A DNA stretch of 13,597 nt, from assembly GCA_964517215.1 (NCBI GenBank), contig CAZFBR010000055.1, positions 2,889 to 16,485 of the forward strand, in the 5' to 3' direction. Numbering within the stretch: position 1 is the first letter of the stretch; each line of letters begins with the position of its first letter. Origin of the DNA: CAZFBR01 sp035353495 [NCBI: uncultured bacterium]. GTDB taxonomy: Bacteria > DAOPZR01. Shown here in pieces: positions 6,481 through 13,597 of this stretch. The notes beneath the pieces were generated by a model. The model was not told where the DNA came from. It searched no databases and saw nothing but the letters and a program-made list of their open reading frames with translations. The position numbers and the translations under genes were made by a program.

Positions 6481-8736
6481 TTAACGGCGGAAGAGGTTGC
6501 GGAGTTCGCGGAACGGATTGACGGGCGCGGTGCCGGCAGGTGCTGACGGAACGGCGGCCGGTGTGCTGCCGGTATCGCGCCGGCTGCCGGTTATGCCGAG
6601 GCCGCCCAGTACGTTCTGCAGCAGGGCTGACGAAGAACCGGCGACGGCAGCAGGCGTGTTGACGATGGCGGAGAGCAGGTTATTGACACTGCCATCCACG
6701 CCAAACGACGGTGCGTTCATGGTGCCACCAATCTTAAAACCGATGACGGTCTTATCCCCCTCGTTGCCCACCCCCGCCAGTTGGGAGAGCGGGATGCCGC
6801 CGATGACCCCGGCAAGCGAACGGTTGGGCACGCGCACCTGACCGCGCAGCGAAAGCGGCCCGGCCAGGTCGATCCCGCCCGTGGCGGCGAGGGCAACGGT
6901 GGCGTTGGACAACTGCATGGGCTGGGCGAAGGTGAGCACGCCGCGCGACAGGGTAAACGCGGCCACACCGCTATCGTAGCGTGCCAGCAGACCGGGGTCC
7001 TTGATGCCGAGATAGGGCGCAAGCTTGGTGAAGACCGCGGCATCAGTGAACTGCGGCCGGTTCAATTTCAACCATCCCCCACCATTGTAACTGGCGGTCA
7101 ACATGCTGTCGCCGGCAAGCTGCAGCGAGCAGTCGAGCGTACCGCCCTGGGCATGCGGACCGACCAGTGCGGTGAGCAGCGGTGCGAGGCCGAGGTTGCT
7201 GCCGGTCAGGGTTACGGCGAAGGGGAGCCGGCTGCCGCTGCCGATACTGCCGCCGGCGCGAACTGTGCCGCCGCAGGTTTGGGCACTGACCGAGTTCAGG
7301 CGGACTCCGTCACTGCCAAAGGCAATATCACCGGTCATGCCGGTGAACCCCAGTGCCGGGCTGGCGAGTGTCGCCTGCGCGCCGGCGAGGGAGATGGTTC
7401 CGCTGACGCTGGTGGCGCCGGTCCGCGTGGTGACGGCAAGGCGGGCATTGCCGGACCCGCCGACGGTGATGCCGGCGGGAATGACCGCAGCACGCGGGAG
7501 TGCTGCGGCCCGGGCGAGGTCAAGTCCGCTGCCGCTGATGGCCAGATCCAGGGCAAACGGCGAGAAGCCGATACTGCCATTGCCGGTGAACGGCAAGCCG
7601 CCGACGGTGAAACTGATGCTGCCGAGGGTGAGCGCCCGGTCGCTGACACTGAACGGGCCGGACAGGTTCTGCAGGCGGTCCTTGAGCGCGGCGACGGCCA
7701 GCGAACAATCGACGAACGACAATTGAATGTCCGTGAGATCATAACGGCCGCTGCCATTGAGGTCGAGTGCGGCCGTGACGGTGCCGCGCCCGTCGATGGC
7801 GGTCAGCGCCGGCGCCAGCAGCGGCAGCCCGCGCAAGTCACCGACGTCGGCGGTGGCGGTGAGGGTGCCGCTCACCGGCGGGGCGGCGCTGTCGGCAGCG
7901 GCCGGGAGCGGCCAGGGCGCCGCCAGTTCGAGCGTAAACGCGCGCAGCAGCGCCGGTGCCGCGCCGCTGCCGGAAATGGTGGCGCGGCTGTCCGCCAGCG
8001 CCAGCGCGAGGTCGGTGGTGAGGGCGGCGGAATCGGGGAGTGTGCCCGGGGCGAGCCCGAACGCTGTCAGCGGCAGCGCTTCGGTCTGCAGCCGCAGGGC
8101 GAGTGTTCCGGTCGCCGGCGCCGCAGTGCCGGAGCAGCGCAGGGTTCCACCACTGACGGCGCCGGTGAGATCAATGGCGTAGGGTTCTGCGTCGAGATGC
8201 CCCAGCGTGCCGGACAGGCCGGCAAGGGCGAATTGGCGCTGCGGCCAGCTGACGCTGACGGCGCAATTGTCGAAGGTCAGTTCTTCAATGGAGACGGTTG
8301 TGCCGCCTCCCGACGACGGTTTGATCAGGCCGGCCAAGTTGCAGGCGCCGGCGCTGTCGAATTCCACCCCGAGCTTCGCCTGCCGCAGGGTGAGCCGGCT
8401 GATCTGCAGCTTCCCGGTGAGCAGGGCGCCCCAGTCGGGGCTGATGCTGGCTGATTCCAGGGTGAGCAGCGGATCGGGATTGAATCCGGCGGTATCGGCA
8501 ATCTCCAGGCCGCGGGCGGTGATGGCAAAGAAGCCGGGCGCGATCCCCGTCAGCCTGACCTGCCGGCCGAGCTGCTGTTCAAGGGTCTGCCGGATCTCTT
8601 CGGGATCGGCAAGCCAGTACAGCGCCAGGGAAATGCCGAGGGCAAGCAGCAGCAGCAGCGCCGCACCGGCCGCCAGCAGTCGCGGCCACCGGCGCGGCGA
8701 CGGGAGGGTAACGGCGGCGGGGGCAGATTCGTTCAT
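6481..8736 (-). CDS. AsmA family outer-membrane biogenesis protein
   Basis: This 751-residue protein has a short cytoplasmic N-terminus and one membrane segment (about 19-42: LLAAGAALLLLLALGISLAL). A long periplasmic part follows, rich in beta-strand repeats with many Gly, Ser, Thr and Leu. EEIRQTLEQQLGRQVRLTGI right after the membrane segment is typical of AsmA proteins. The AsmA C-terminal domain lies at about 560-685 (FTKLAPYLGIKDPGL, LRGQVRVPNRSL, VIGFKIGGTMNAP). The family is related to bridge-like lipid carriers and acts on lipid traffic or outer-membrane assembly, so the cell is probably diderm. The start ATG follows GAGGA by seven bases; the open frame further upstream lacks such a site. 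It lies 144 bp downstream of the sigma-like gene on the same strand. Confidence 0.88.
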   Translation of the reverse strand: MNESAPAAVTLPSPRRWPRLLAAGAALLLLLALGISLALYWLADPEEIRQTLEQQLGRQVRLTGIAPGFFAITARGLEIADTAGFNPDPLLTLESASISPDWGALLTGKLQISRLTLRQAKLGVEFDSAGACNLAGLIKPSSGGGTTVSIEELTFDNCAVSVSWPQRQFALAGLSGTLGHLDAEPYAIDLTGAVSGGTLRCSGTAAPATGTLALRLQTEALPLTAFGLAPGTLPDSAALTTDLALALADSRATISGSGAAPALLRAFTLELAAPWPLPAAADSAAPPVSGTLTATADVGDLRGLPLLAPALTAIDGRGTVTAALDLNGSGRYDLTDIQLSFVDCSLAVAALKDRLQNLSGPFSVSDRALTLGSISFTVGGLPFTGNGSIGFSPFALDLAISGSGLDLARAAALPRAAVIPAGITVGGSGNARLAVTTRTGATSVSGTISLAGAQATLASPALGFTGMTGDIAFGSDGVRLNSVSAQTCGGTVRAGGSIGSGSRLPFAVTLTGSNLGLAPLLTALVGPHAQGGTLDCSLQLAGDSMLTASYNGGGWLKLNRPQFTDAAVFTKLAPYLGIKDPGLLARYDSGVAAFTLSRGVLTFAQPMQLSNATVALAATGGIDLAGPLSLRGQVRVPNRSLAGVIGGIPLSQLAGVGNEGDKTVIGFKIGGTMNAPSFGVDGSVNNLLSAIVNTPAAVAGSSSALLQNVLGGLGITGSRRDTGSTPAAVPSAPAGTAPVNPFRELRNLFRR

Positions 8737-8818
8737 GGCGCATTCCTCATCCGGCCCGGCGGAGCCGCCGGTCGTGTCATCATTGCCGCGGGCAGTGGCA
8801 GGAGCCATTGCGTACGCT

Positions 8819-8841
8819 GGTCGCCGGACGGTGCGGCGACC
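8819..8841. other. GC-rich hairpin between sigma-like and AsmA-like genes
   Basis: GGTCGCCG (8819-8826) and CGGCGACC (8834-8841) form a perfect 8-bp stem with a 7-nt loop. On the minus strand it lies 40 bases after the sigma-like gene and about 80 bases before the AsmA ribosome-binding site. No T-run follows, so a simple Rho-independent terminator is unlikely. It could limit read-through or protect an mRNA end. Stems like this are fairly common in such GC-rich DNA. Confidence 0.35.
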
Positions 8842-8880
8842 GTGCGGCTGATGCAACCTTACGCGAACCGGCGGCAGGCG

Positions 8881-10773
8881 TCAAGTGGCGGCAGCAATAT
8901 CCTGCAGGTAGGGACGAATGGCGGGATCATTGAGCTTGGCCAGCGCGCCCTGCTCGATCATCTGCACGGCCGTGCGTGAAACACCGAGCAGCCGGCCGGT
9001 TTCCTCGAGCGGCAGGGCGATGAACCCCGGGCCGAACCCCATGCGGTAGCGGATGACCAGTTCCTCGCGCAGCGAGAGGAAGCGGCGCAGCAGGTCGTTG
9101 AGCGTGGCGGTGGTCTCCGCATCAAGGCTGAGCTTGTCGGTGACCGTGTCGGCGGCGAGATAGTCGCCGAGCGTGGCGCTCGCCCCGACCGCGGCATCGA
9201 GGGAGACCGGCCCGCCGGTCAGCAGCAGCAACTGCTCGACCTCCGCCGCCGGGAAGCCGGTGAGCTGGGCCACGCGGGCGGCGTCCGGCTCGCTGCCGCG
9301 GTCGCGGGTTTCGTCGCGCAGGACATGGCGCACCTTGAGAAAATGCTCGTAATGGTACATGGAGAGGCCGAGATGCCGGGCCAGCGCTTCGTGCATATAC
9401 TTGCGAATCCACCAGGTGGCGTAAGTGGCGAACCGCACGGACCGTTCCGGGCGGAACCGCCGCAGGGCGTGCAGCAGCCCGAGCGCGCCCTCGCTGACCA
9501 GATCATCGCGGTCGAGTCCGTGCCCGGCCAGCGGCATGGCCAGGGCTGACAGCAGGCGCTGGTGATGCTTGAGCAGGGCCTGCTCCGCCGCGCGGTTGCC
9601 GGCTTGCGCGCGGCGCACCAGGTCGCGTTCATCGGTGGCGGGCAAGGCGGCGGCCATGAAATCGGTATGGTCAGCGGACGGCAGTTCACGGTTGGCGGGT
9701 TCGCCGGTCGGCCGCACCGGCTGATGCTGCTCGGCGGCGCGCAGCTCCGCCAGCGGCCCGCGGGCGAGCAGCGACCGGCGATGTTCTTCCTCGCGGCGGT
9801 TGAGCTCATCGTAGGTGAACGGGAGCTTTTCCTGGCTGATGAACGCGAGCATGGCGTCATGCCAGAAGCGAAACGAGGATTCCCGCACCTTTTCCAGCAG
9901 GTGCGGATGCAGATAGGCGTCCGGCAGCGAAAAGAGCAGCGGCTGGGGGTCGCGGTTGCGGTTCTCCTCGCGCCGCCAGACGCGCATCATGCGCTTGAGG
10001 ATCGCCTGGTCAAAGCCCGCCTGCCCGGGGACATGACCCTTGAACACGACCTGATAGGCGGCGTAGGGATCGCCCGGGTGCGTGCGCAGCCGGTGGCGAT
10101 AGGCGGCGAGCAGCGGCTGCTGCGCCCGCACGAATGACCGCCAGCCGGCCGGCAGGAACCCGAGCCGGACCGCGGCGGCGCGGGCGGCGGTCGCGGTGCG
10201 GTTGAAGAGCAGGAGCAAAGTCAGCGCTTCGTCCGGCTTGTGGTGCAGGGCGCGGGTGAGCAGGTAGCGGGTCAGCCCCAGCCGCCGCGCCGCCCGGGCC
10301 TGCTGGTATTTGCACAGGTGCAGCGTGAGCATGACGGAATACAGGCTGCGATGCGCCGGCGTATCAACCGCAAGCGTCAGCGTGGCATGCGGACGGGCAT
10401 CACCTCCGAACAACCGGCAATAGGCGGCGTAATGATCGCCGACGGGATGGCGCCGCAGCCACTCCTTGAAGGCGCGGATGCGGGGCCGGTAAATATCGTA
10501 GAATTTGCGCGCCTGTTTGCGGGCAAAGAGCGGCTCATGGTCGTACCAGTTGTAGGCGTCCCGAATGGACGGGGCGAAGAGGAAGATGAGCAGACGATAT
10601 TCATCGAGCCGGTCGGCCAGGGTGGCATTCAGCCGGGCGACCGAGATGCCAAGCGCGCGTGCGGCCAGACGGCGGTTATTGCTGTGCGCGGCGAGCAGCC
10701 GGCAGATATTGTACGGAGAGAGGGTGGGCGACGGGGCCGCGGCAACTGTCCGCGCCTGCGGTTCACCGGGCAT
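8881..10773 (-). CDS. sigma-70 family factor with long N-terminal extension of duplicated Fis-like HTH modules
   Basis: The C-terminal third of this 630-residue protein is a full sigma-70-type factor. Region 2 is at about 385-467 (DDLVSEGALGLLHALRRF; VRFATYATWWIRKYM for core binding and -10 recognition). Region 3 is at about 480-545. Region 4 is at about 555-620 (LEETGRLLGVSRTAVQMIEQ as the -35 helix-turn-helix). The first 380 residues are unusual. A Fis-like helix-turn-helix at 32-52 and HPVGDHYAAY at 109-118 recur as a second helix-turn-helix at 156-176 and HPGDPYAAY at 232-240, about 123 residues later. A charged linker (about 325-380) joins the halves. Direct control of a gene set by this protein is plausible but its targets are unknown. 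The ATG has no clear ribosome-binding site; a TTG at 10830 would add 19 residues. An anti-sigma gene is not seen nearby. Confidence 0.85.
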   Translation of the reverse strand: MPGEPQARTVAAAPSPTLSPYNICRLLAAHSNNRRLAARALGISVARLNATLADRLDEYRLLIFLFAPSIRDAYNWYDHEPLFARKQARKFYDIYRPRIRAFKEWLRRHPVGDHYAAYCRLFGGDARPHATLTLAVDTPAHRSLYSVMLTLHLCKYQQARAARRLGLTRYLLTRALHHKPDEALTLLLLFNRTATAARAAAVRLGFLPAGWRSFVRAQQPLLAAYRHRLRTHPGDPYAAYQVVFKGHVPGQAGFDQAILKRMMRVWRREENRNRDPQPLLFSLPDAYLHPHLLEKVRESSFRFWHDAMLAFISQEKLPFTYDELNRREEEHRRSLLARGPLAELRAAEQHQPVRPTGEPANRELPSADHTDFMAAALPATDERDLVRRAQAGNRAAEQALLKHHQRLLSALAMPLAGHGLDRDDLVSEGALGLLHALRRFRPERSVRFATYATWWIRKYMHEALARHLGLSMYHYEHFLKVRHVLRDETRDRGSEPDAARVAQLTGFPAAEVEQLLLLTGGPVSLDAAVGASATLGDYLAADTVTDKLSLDAETTATLNDLLRRFLSLREELVIRYRMGFGPGFIALPLEETGRLLGVSRTAVQMIEQGALAKLNDPAIRPYLQDIAAAT

Positions 10774-10800
10774 GGTCGCCGCGCGGCATGAGCAGGATGA

Positions 10801-10817
10801 ATAACTTAATAAGTTAT
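10801..10817. promoter_or_regulatory. AT-rich palindrome ATAACTTAATAAGTTAT upstream of the sigma-like gene
   Basis: Seven-base arms (ATAACTT and AAGTTAT) are a perfect inverted repeat around AAT, in a small AT-rich island within GC-rich DNA. It lies 28 bases upstream of the likely ATG of the sigma-like gene, where a promoter or operator would be expected. A weak -10-like CATAAC overlaps it on the minus strand. It could be a regulator site, perhaps for autoregulation, or simply the promoter melting region. If translation began at TTG 10830 it would instead be coding. Confidence 0.4.
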
Positions 10818-10843
10818 GCTCCGTCCCCAATCGATGATAAACG

Positions 10844-10868
10844 CCGGGCCCGCAGGCGGCGGGTCCGG
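10844..10868 (-). terminator. GC-rich hairpin, likely terminator of the histone gene
   Basis: CCGGGCCCGC (10844-10853) pairs with GCGGGTCCGG (10859-10868) around AGGCG, a 10-bp stem with one non-Watson-Crick position. In minus-strand RNA it comes 18 bases after the histone stop codon and is followed by CGTTTATC, a short, imperfect U-rich tail. This would separate the histone transcript from the sigma-like gene, though some read-through is likely. Confidence 0.5.
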
Positions 10869-10886
10869 CGGCGGATCATGCTGATG

Positions 10887-11066
10887 CTACAGGTCGCAGG
10901 CCTTGACGGTCTTGCGGCCGTTTTCCTTGGCGCGGGCGATCGCGGCCGTGAGCAGGTCGGCAACCTTGCCGCTCAACGCCTCGACGGCCTCGCCGCTGCA
11001 GCTCATCTCCGCCCCGTTCACGAACTCTTTCACCTTGCTCTTGACCACCAGATCCAGATCAGCCAT
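10887..11066 (-). CDS. bacterial histone-fold protein (HMF/NFYB-like singlet)
   Basis: This 59-residue protein matches small bacterial histones. Helix 1 is about 4-16 ([12 protein letters not shown]), loop 1 about 17-24, and the long helix 2 about 25-50 ([21 protein letters not shown]). Next comes the loop-2 signature GRKTVK (50-55), the RKT motif shared with archaeal histones. It stops at ACDL (56-59), right where helix 3 would start, as in the short bacterial histones known from Bdellovibrio. It should dimerise and bind DNA as a nucleoid protein. The ATG is well supported by GGGGAGGA six bases upstream. The gene has its own near-consensus promoter, divergent from trpB, and a hairpin after its stop, so it is probably expressed alone and strongly. 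A related fold used in a transcription factor is a lesser alternative. Confidence 0.85.
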   Translation of the reverse strand: MADLDLVVKSKVKEFVNGAEMSCSGEAVEALSGKVADLLTAAIARAKENGRKTVKACDL

Positions 11067-11080
11067 TGCTGTTCCTCCCC

Positions 11081-11095
11081 GGCCGCAACGCGGCC
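11081..11095 (-). other. 5' leader stem-loop next to the histone ribosome-binding site
   Basis: GGCCGC, a 3-nt loop and GCGGCC form a perfect 6-bp stem in the leader of the histone mRNA. In that RNA it is followed directly by the GGGGAGGA ribosome-binding site. It may stabilise the transcript or tune ribosome access. The sequence alone does not show which. Confidence 0.4.
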
Positions 11096-11112
11096 GCCAT
11101 GTATGTGCCGCG

Positions 11113-11141
11113 ACTATATTTGAGGAAAAACCGAATGTCAA
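11113..11141 (-). promoter_or_regulatory. near-consensus promoter of the histone gene
   Basis: On the minus strand TTGACA (11141-11136) is a perfect -35 box, and TATAGT (11118-11113), a 5-of-6 match, follows after exactly 17 bp. Transcription would begin near 11106, giving a leader of about 40 nt. It is the strongest promoter match in the window, fitting an abundant nucleoid protein. It overlaps the trpB promoter on the other strand. Confidence 0.8.
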
Positions 11142-11148
11142 GTACAAT
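11120..11148 (+). promoter_or_regulatory. promoter of trpB
   Basis: TTGAGG (11120-11125) and TACAAT (11143-11148) are 17 bp apart. Transcription would start near 11155, with a leader of about 34 nt and no room for a trp leader peptide or attenuator. Its boxes alternate with those of the histone promoter: the -35 lies next to the histone -10, and the -10 next to the histone -35. Confidence 0.7.
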
Positions 11149-11188
11149 GGCGGGCGGACGGGCGGCATCAGCCCGGGGAGCGATCATT

Positions 11189-12376
11189 ATGACAGCAGCG
11201 GACAGTACGGGCTATTTCGGGCCCTACGGCGGACAGTTTGCGCCGGAAATCCTCATGGGCGCCCTGGCGGAACTGCGGGCGGCGTACGATGAGTTCAAGC
11301 ATGACCCGTCGGCGCAGGAGGAACTGGACGAGTATTTGCGCCAGTATGCCGGCCGGCCGACGCCGCTCTATCATGCGGCGCAGCTGTCGCGCGAACTGGG
11401 CGCGGACATCTATCTTAAGCGCGAGGATTTGACGCATACGGGCGCGCACAAGATCAACAACACGCTTGGCCAGGCGCTGCTGGCGGTGCGCATGGGCAAG
11501 CGGCGGCTGATCGCGGAGACGGGCGCCGGCCAGCACGGGGTGGCGACGGCGACGGTGGCGGCGCTGTTCAAGCGGCAATGCACGGTCTACATGGGGCGCG
11601 AGGACACCGAGCGGCAGGCGCTCAACGTGGTGCGGATGAAGCTGCTCGGCGCGGAGGTCCGGCCGGTGGACAGCGGCAGCAAAACGCTCAAGGACGCCAC
11701 CACCGAGGCGATTCGCGACTGGGTGACCAACGTTGCCGACAGCTACTACATGATCGGCTCGGTGATCGGACCCGCGCCCTATCCCGCAATGGTGCGCGAT
11801 TTCCAGCGGGTGATCGGGCTGGAAACCCGGGCGCAATTTGCGCGGCAGTACGGCGGCATGCCCGATTGCCTGGTCGCTTGCGTCGGGGCGGGGAGCAACT
11901 CCCTGGGGCTGTTCCATCCCTTTTTCGATGTGGCCGGCACGGTGAAAATGGTCGGGGTCGAGGCGGGCGGCCTGGGCCTGGCGAGCGGCAAACACGGCGC
12001 GTCGCTGACCGCGGGGCGGCCGGGGGTGCTGCATGGCGCCTTGTCGTACCTGCTGATGGACGGCGACGGGCAGGTGCGCACCGCGCACTCCATCTCCGCC
12101 GGGCTCGATTATCCCGGGGTCGGCCCGGAACACGCCTATTGCAAGGACCAGGGTCTCGTCCGCTACGTCAGCGCCACTGACGATGAGGCCCAGGCGGCAT
12201 TTCAGCAGCTGACGAGAATCGAGGGGATCATTCCCGCGCTGGAATCGTCGCACGCGCTGGCGTATCTGCCGACCCTGGTGGCCGAGGGCGCGCGCGGCAA
12301 ACGGATTGTGGTCTGCCTGTCGGGTCGCGGCGACAAGGATGTCGAGAGTGTGGCCCGGCGCTTGGGCCTGCTGTAG
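11189..12376 (+). CDS. trpB: tryptophan synthase beta subunit
   Basis: This 395-residue PLP enzyme joins indole and L-serine to make L-tryptophan, normally as an alpha2-beta2 complex with Trp[13 protein letters not shown] opens the protein as in TrpB1 enzymes. HTGAHKINN holds the PLP lysine K88, and [13 protein letters not shown] holds the catalytic E110. [15 protein letters not shown] (231-245) is the phosphate-binding loop, here GAGSNS rather than the common [18 protein letters not shown] (345-356) and SGRGDKD (378-384) complete the set. The length is normal and the active site is intact. The ATG follows GGGGAG by eight bases. No other trp gene is in the window, so trpB is away from trpA here, or trpA lies elsewhere. 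The next gene starts nine bases after its stop. Confidence 0.96.
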   Translation: MTAADSTGYFGPYGGQFAPEILMGALAELRAAYDEFKHDPSAQEELDEYLRQYAGRPTPLYHAAQLSRELGADIYLKREDLTHTGAHKINNTLGQALLAVRMGKRRLIAETGAGQHGVATATVAALFKRQCTVYMGREDTERQALNVVRMKLLGAEVRPVDSGSKTLKDATTEAIRDWVTNVADSYYMIGSVIGPAPYPAMVRDFQRVIGLETRAQFARQYGGMPDCLVACVGAGSNSLGLFHPFFDVAGTVKMVGVEAGGLGLASGKHGASLTAGRPGVLHGALSYLLMDGDGQVRTAHSISAGLDYPGVGPEHAYCKDQGLVRYVSATDDEAQAAFQQLTRIEGIIPALESSHALAYLPTLVAEGARGKRIVVCLSGRGDKDVESVARRLGLL

Positions 12377-12385
12377 GCGGCCCGC

Positions 12386-13597
12386 ATGACCGCACGGCGT
12401 CCGCCGGCAGCCACGGCAACGCATAAACCGGTGCGCAAGGGGGCGCGGGGCACGGGGCGAACAAGCACGCGCCCTGCAACGGCGTCGGTCCCGCGCCGGC
12501 GCGCCGCAGCCGTGTCAGCGGCGATTGCCGACGACTTGCCGCTGCTGATCTGCCGCTTCCTGCCGGACACGACGCTGACCTATGTCAATCGGGCATACGC
12601 GCGAACCTTCGGTGTTTCCGCCCGGGCGCTGCGCGGCCGGCGCTGGCTCGACCAGCTGCCGCCCGCGCAGCGCCCGGCAGTGCTGGCGGAACTGGCCTGC
12701 CTGACTGCAGCGCAGCCCGAGCGCACCTATGAGCATGCGGCGCGCGATGCTGCGGGTGCGGTGCGCTGGTACCGGTGGACGGACCGTGCGCAGGTGAACA
12801 AGGCCGGCAAAGTCACCGCCATTACTTCATACGGTGCGGATATCAGCGAACTGCGGGAAACCCAGCGGGCGCTGCAGCAGAGCGAACAGCGGTTGTTTGC
12901 GGCAATGAACCTGCTGTCGCAGGGGGTCTATGAATTGGCTGGCGATGGACGGCTGCTGCGGGTCAATCAGGCCGGCCTTGCCATGAGCGGCTATACGGCC
13001 GCGGATGTCGCCCGCGGCCTGCAGCTGGCCGATCTGATTGTGCCGGAGGATCGCGCCCGGGCCGAGGCCGATCTGGCCCGCGTGCTGGCCGGGGAAGTGC
13101 TGGCCGGCTGTGAATACCGGTTGCGCCGCCGGGACGGGAGCATCCTGCCCGTTCTGGAATACTCGCTGCCCGTGGTGGAACAGGGCACAATCGTCGGCAT
13201 CCGCGGCATCTTCAACGATATCACCGAATTGTCCGCCGCGCGCACGGCGCTGGAGGAGAGTCGGAACCGGCTGCAGCAGCTGTTCGACAACAGCTCGGAT
13301 ATCATCTGGGAGACCGATGCCGTCCCGGTATTCACCTTCATCAGCCCGGCGGTGCGCAGAATTCTGGGGTACGCCCCGGAGGAACTGCTCGGCCGCGCGC
13401 CGTTTACGCTGCTCATGGACGCGGCGGCGGAACCAGCCACCCGCGCCGCCTTTGCCGCAGTGAGCCGTGGCGGGAACGGGCCGGTGGTTGTGGAACATGT
13501 GCTGCGCCATTGCGACGGTCAGGCCGTGCATATTGAAACGCGGGCCATGCCGCGCTACGACAATCAGGGCCGGCTGGCGGGCTTCAACGGGATCGAC
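12386..13597 (+). CDS. multi-PAS sensor protein, cut by the window end
   Basis: An open frame of 404 codons runs off the right edge. After a basic, Ala/Arg/Thr-rich start of about 45 residues come three PAS domains at about 46-155, 168-283 and 293-404. Each PAS ends or begins with a typical linker (ITSYGADISELRETQRALQQ; GIRGIFNDITELSAARTALE). PAS 3 has the common opening LFDNSSDIIWETD and ISPAVRRILGYAPEELLG. No signal peptide or membrane segment is visible, so it probably senses cytoplasmic signals or redox state. The output domain is outside the window; a histidine kinase or a GGDEF/EAL domain is the usual partner. The ATG lies nine bases after the trpB stop with a partial ribosome-binding site (AGGCGG), so it may be co-transcribed with trpB. 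Confidence 0.8.
   Translation, partial: MTARRPPAATATHKPVRKGARGTGRTSTRPATASVPRRRAAAVSAAIADDLPLLICRFLPDTTLTYVNRAYARTFGVSARALRGRRWLDQLPPAQRPAVLAELACLTAAQPERTYEHAARDAAGAVRWYRWTDRAQVNKAGKVTAITSYGADISELRETQRALQQSEQRLFAAMNLLSQGVYELAGDGRLLRVNQAGLAMSGYTAADVARGLQLADLIVPEDRARAEADLARVLAGEVLAGCEYRLRRRDGSILPVLEYSLPVVEQGTIVGIRGIFNDITELSAARTALEESRNRLQQLFDNSSDIIWETDAVPVFTFISPAVRRILGYAPEELLGRAPFTLLMDAAAEPATRAAFAAVSRGGNGPVVVEHVLRHCDGQAVHIETRAMPRYDNQGRLAGFNGID

Noticed and set aside
6781-8454. 557-codon plus-strand open frame opposite the AsmA-like gene
   Set aside because: Its translation is Gly/Arg/Ala/Gln-rich without motifs and it mirrors the codon pattern of the real gene.
8737-8856. N-terminal extension of the AsmA-like protein from TTG 8856
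   Set aside because: The extension is not protein-like for this family, and the ATG at 8736 has a well-spaced GAGGA site.
11168-12424. 418-codon minus-strand open frame opposite trpB
   Set aside because: trpB on the plus strand has every expected active-site motif; the antisense translation has none.
12827-13531. 234-codon minus-strand open frame near the right edge
   Set aside because: The plus strand here encodes PAS domains with recognisable linkers and no stop codon to the window end.

Overview
The window is G+C-rich DNA of roughly two-thirds G+C by eye, packed with genes of ordinary bacterial size. A large AsmA-type envelope protein points to a diderm (outer-membrane) bacterium. A short bacterial histone gene and a family of inverted repeats carrying GGGACAG...TACTCTATTT point away from the model proteobacteria. 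Histones of this kind are known from Bdellovibrio, Leptospira, planctomycetes and several uncultured lineages. I cannot name the phylum; a PVC-, Elusimicrobia- or Omnitrophica-like source is only a guess.

Layout. (1) 1-2251, minus strand: a 40-bp direct repeat at the window edge, then two exported cell-wall enzymes, an N-acetylmuramoyl-L-alanine amidase and a NodB-type polysaccharide deacetylase. (2) 2252-6419, plus strand: a clear sigma-70-type promoter (2301-2329) with a 12-bp palindrome just upstream drives a tight cluster: MaoC/PhaJ-type enoyl-CoA hydratase, a winged-helix/AAA ATPase, cvpA and folC. A 74-bp inverted-repeat element and a small membrane protein with a bacterial PH-like domain follow. 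A second copy of the element closes the cluster. (3) 6481-11066, minus strand: in transcription order a 59-residue histone-fold protein, a GC-rich hairpin, an unusual 630-residue sigma-70-family protein and an AsmA-like protein. (4) 11189-13597, plus strand: trpB and a multi-PAS sensor cut by the window end.

Most notable points. The histone gene and trpB are divergent, and their two near-consensus promoters interlock within the same 36 bp, so RNA polymerase probably cannot use both at once. The sigma-like protein carries about 380 residues in front of its sigma regions, and these contain two copies, offset by about 123 residues, of a module made of a Fis-like helix-turn-helix and an HP(x)GDxYAAY motif. 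The two inverted-repeat elements each begin inside the last codons of a gene, so the repeat supplies the final Lys codon and the TAA stop of both folC and the PH-like gene.

RNA genes, insertion sequences with a transposase, and CRISPR arrays were not seen. No gene-free stretch exceeds 300 bases.
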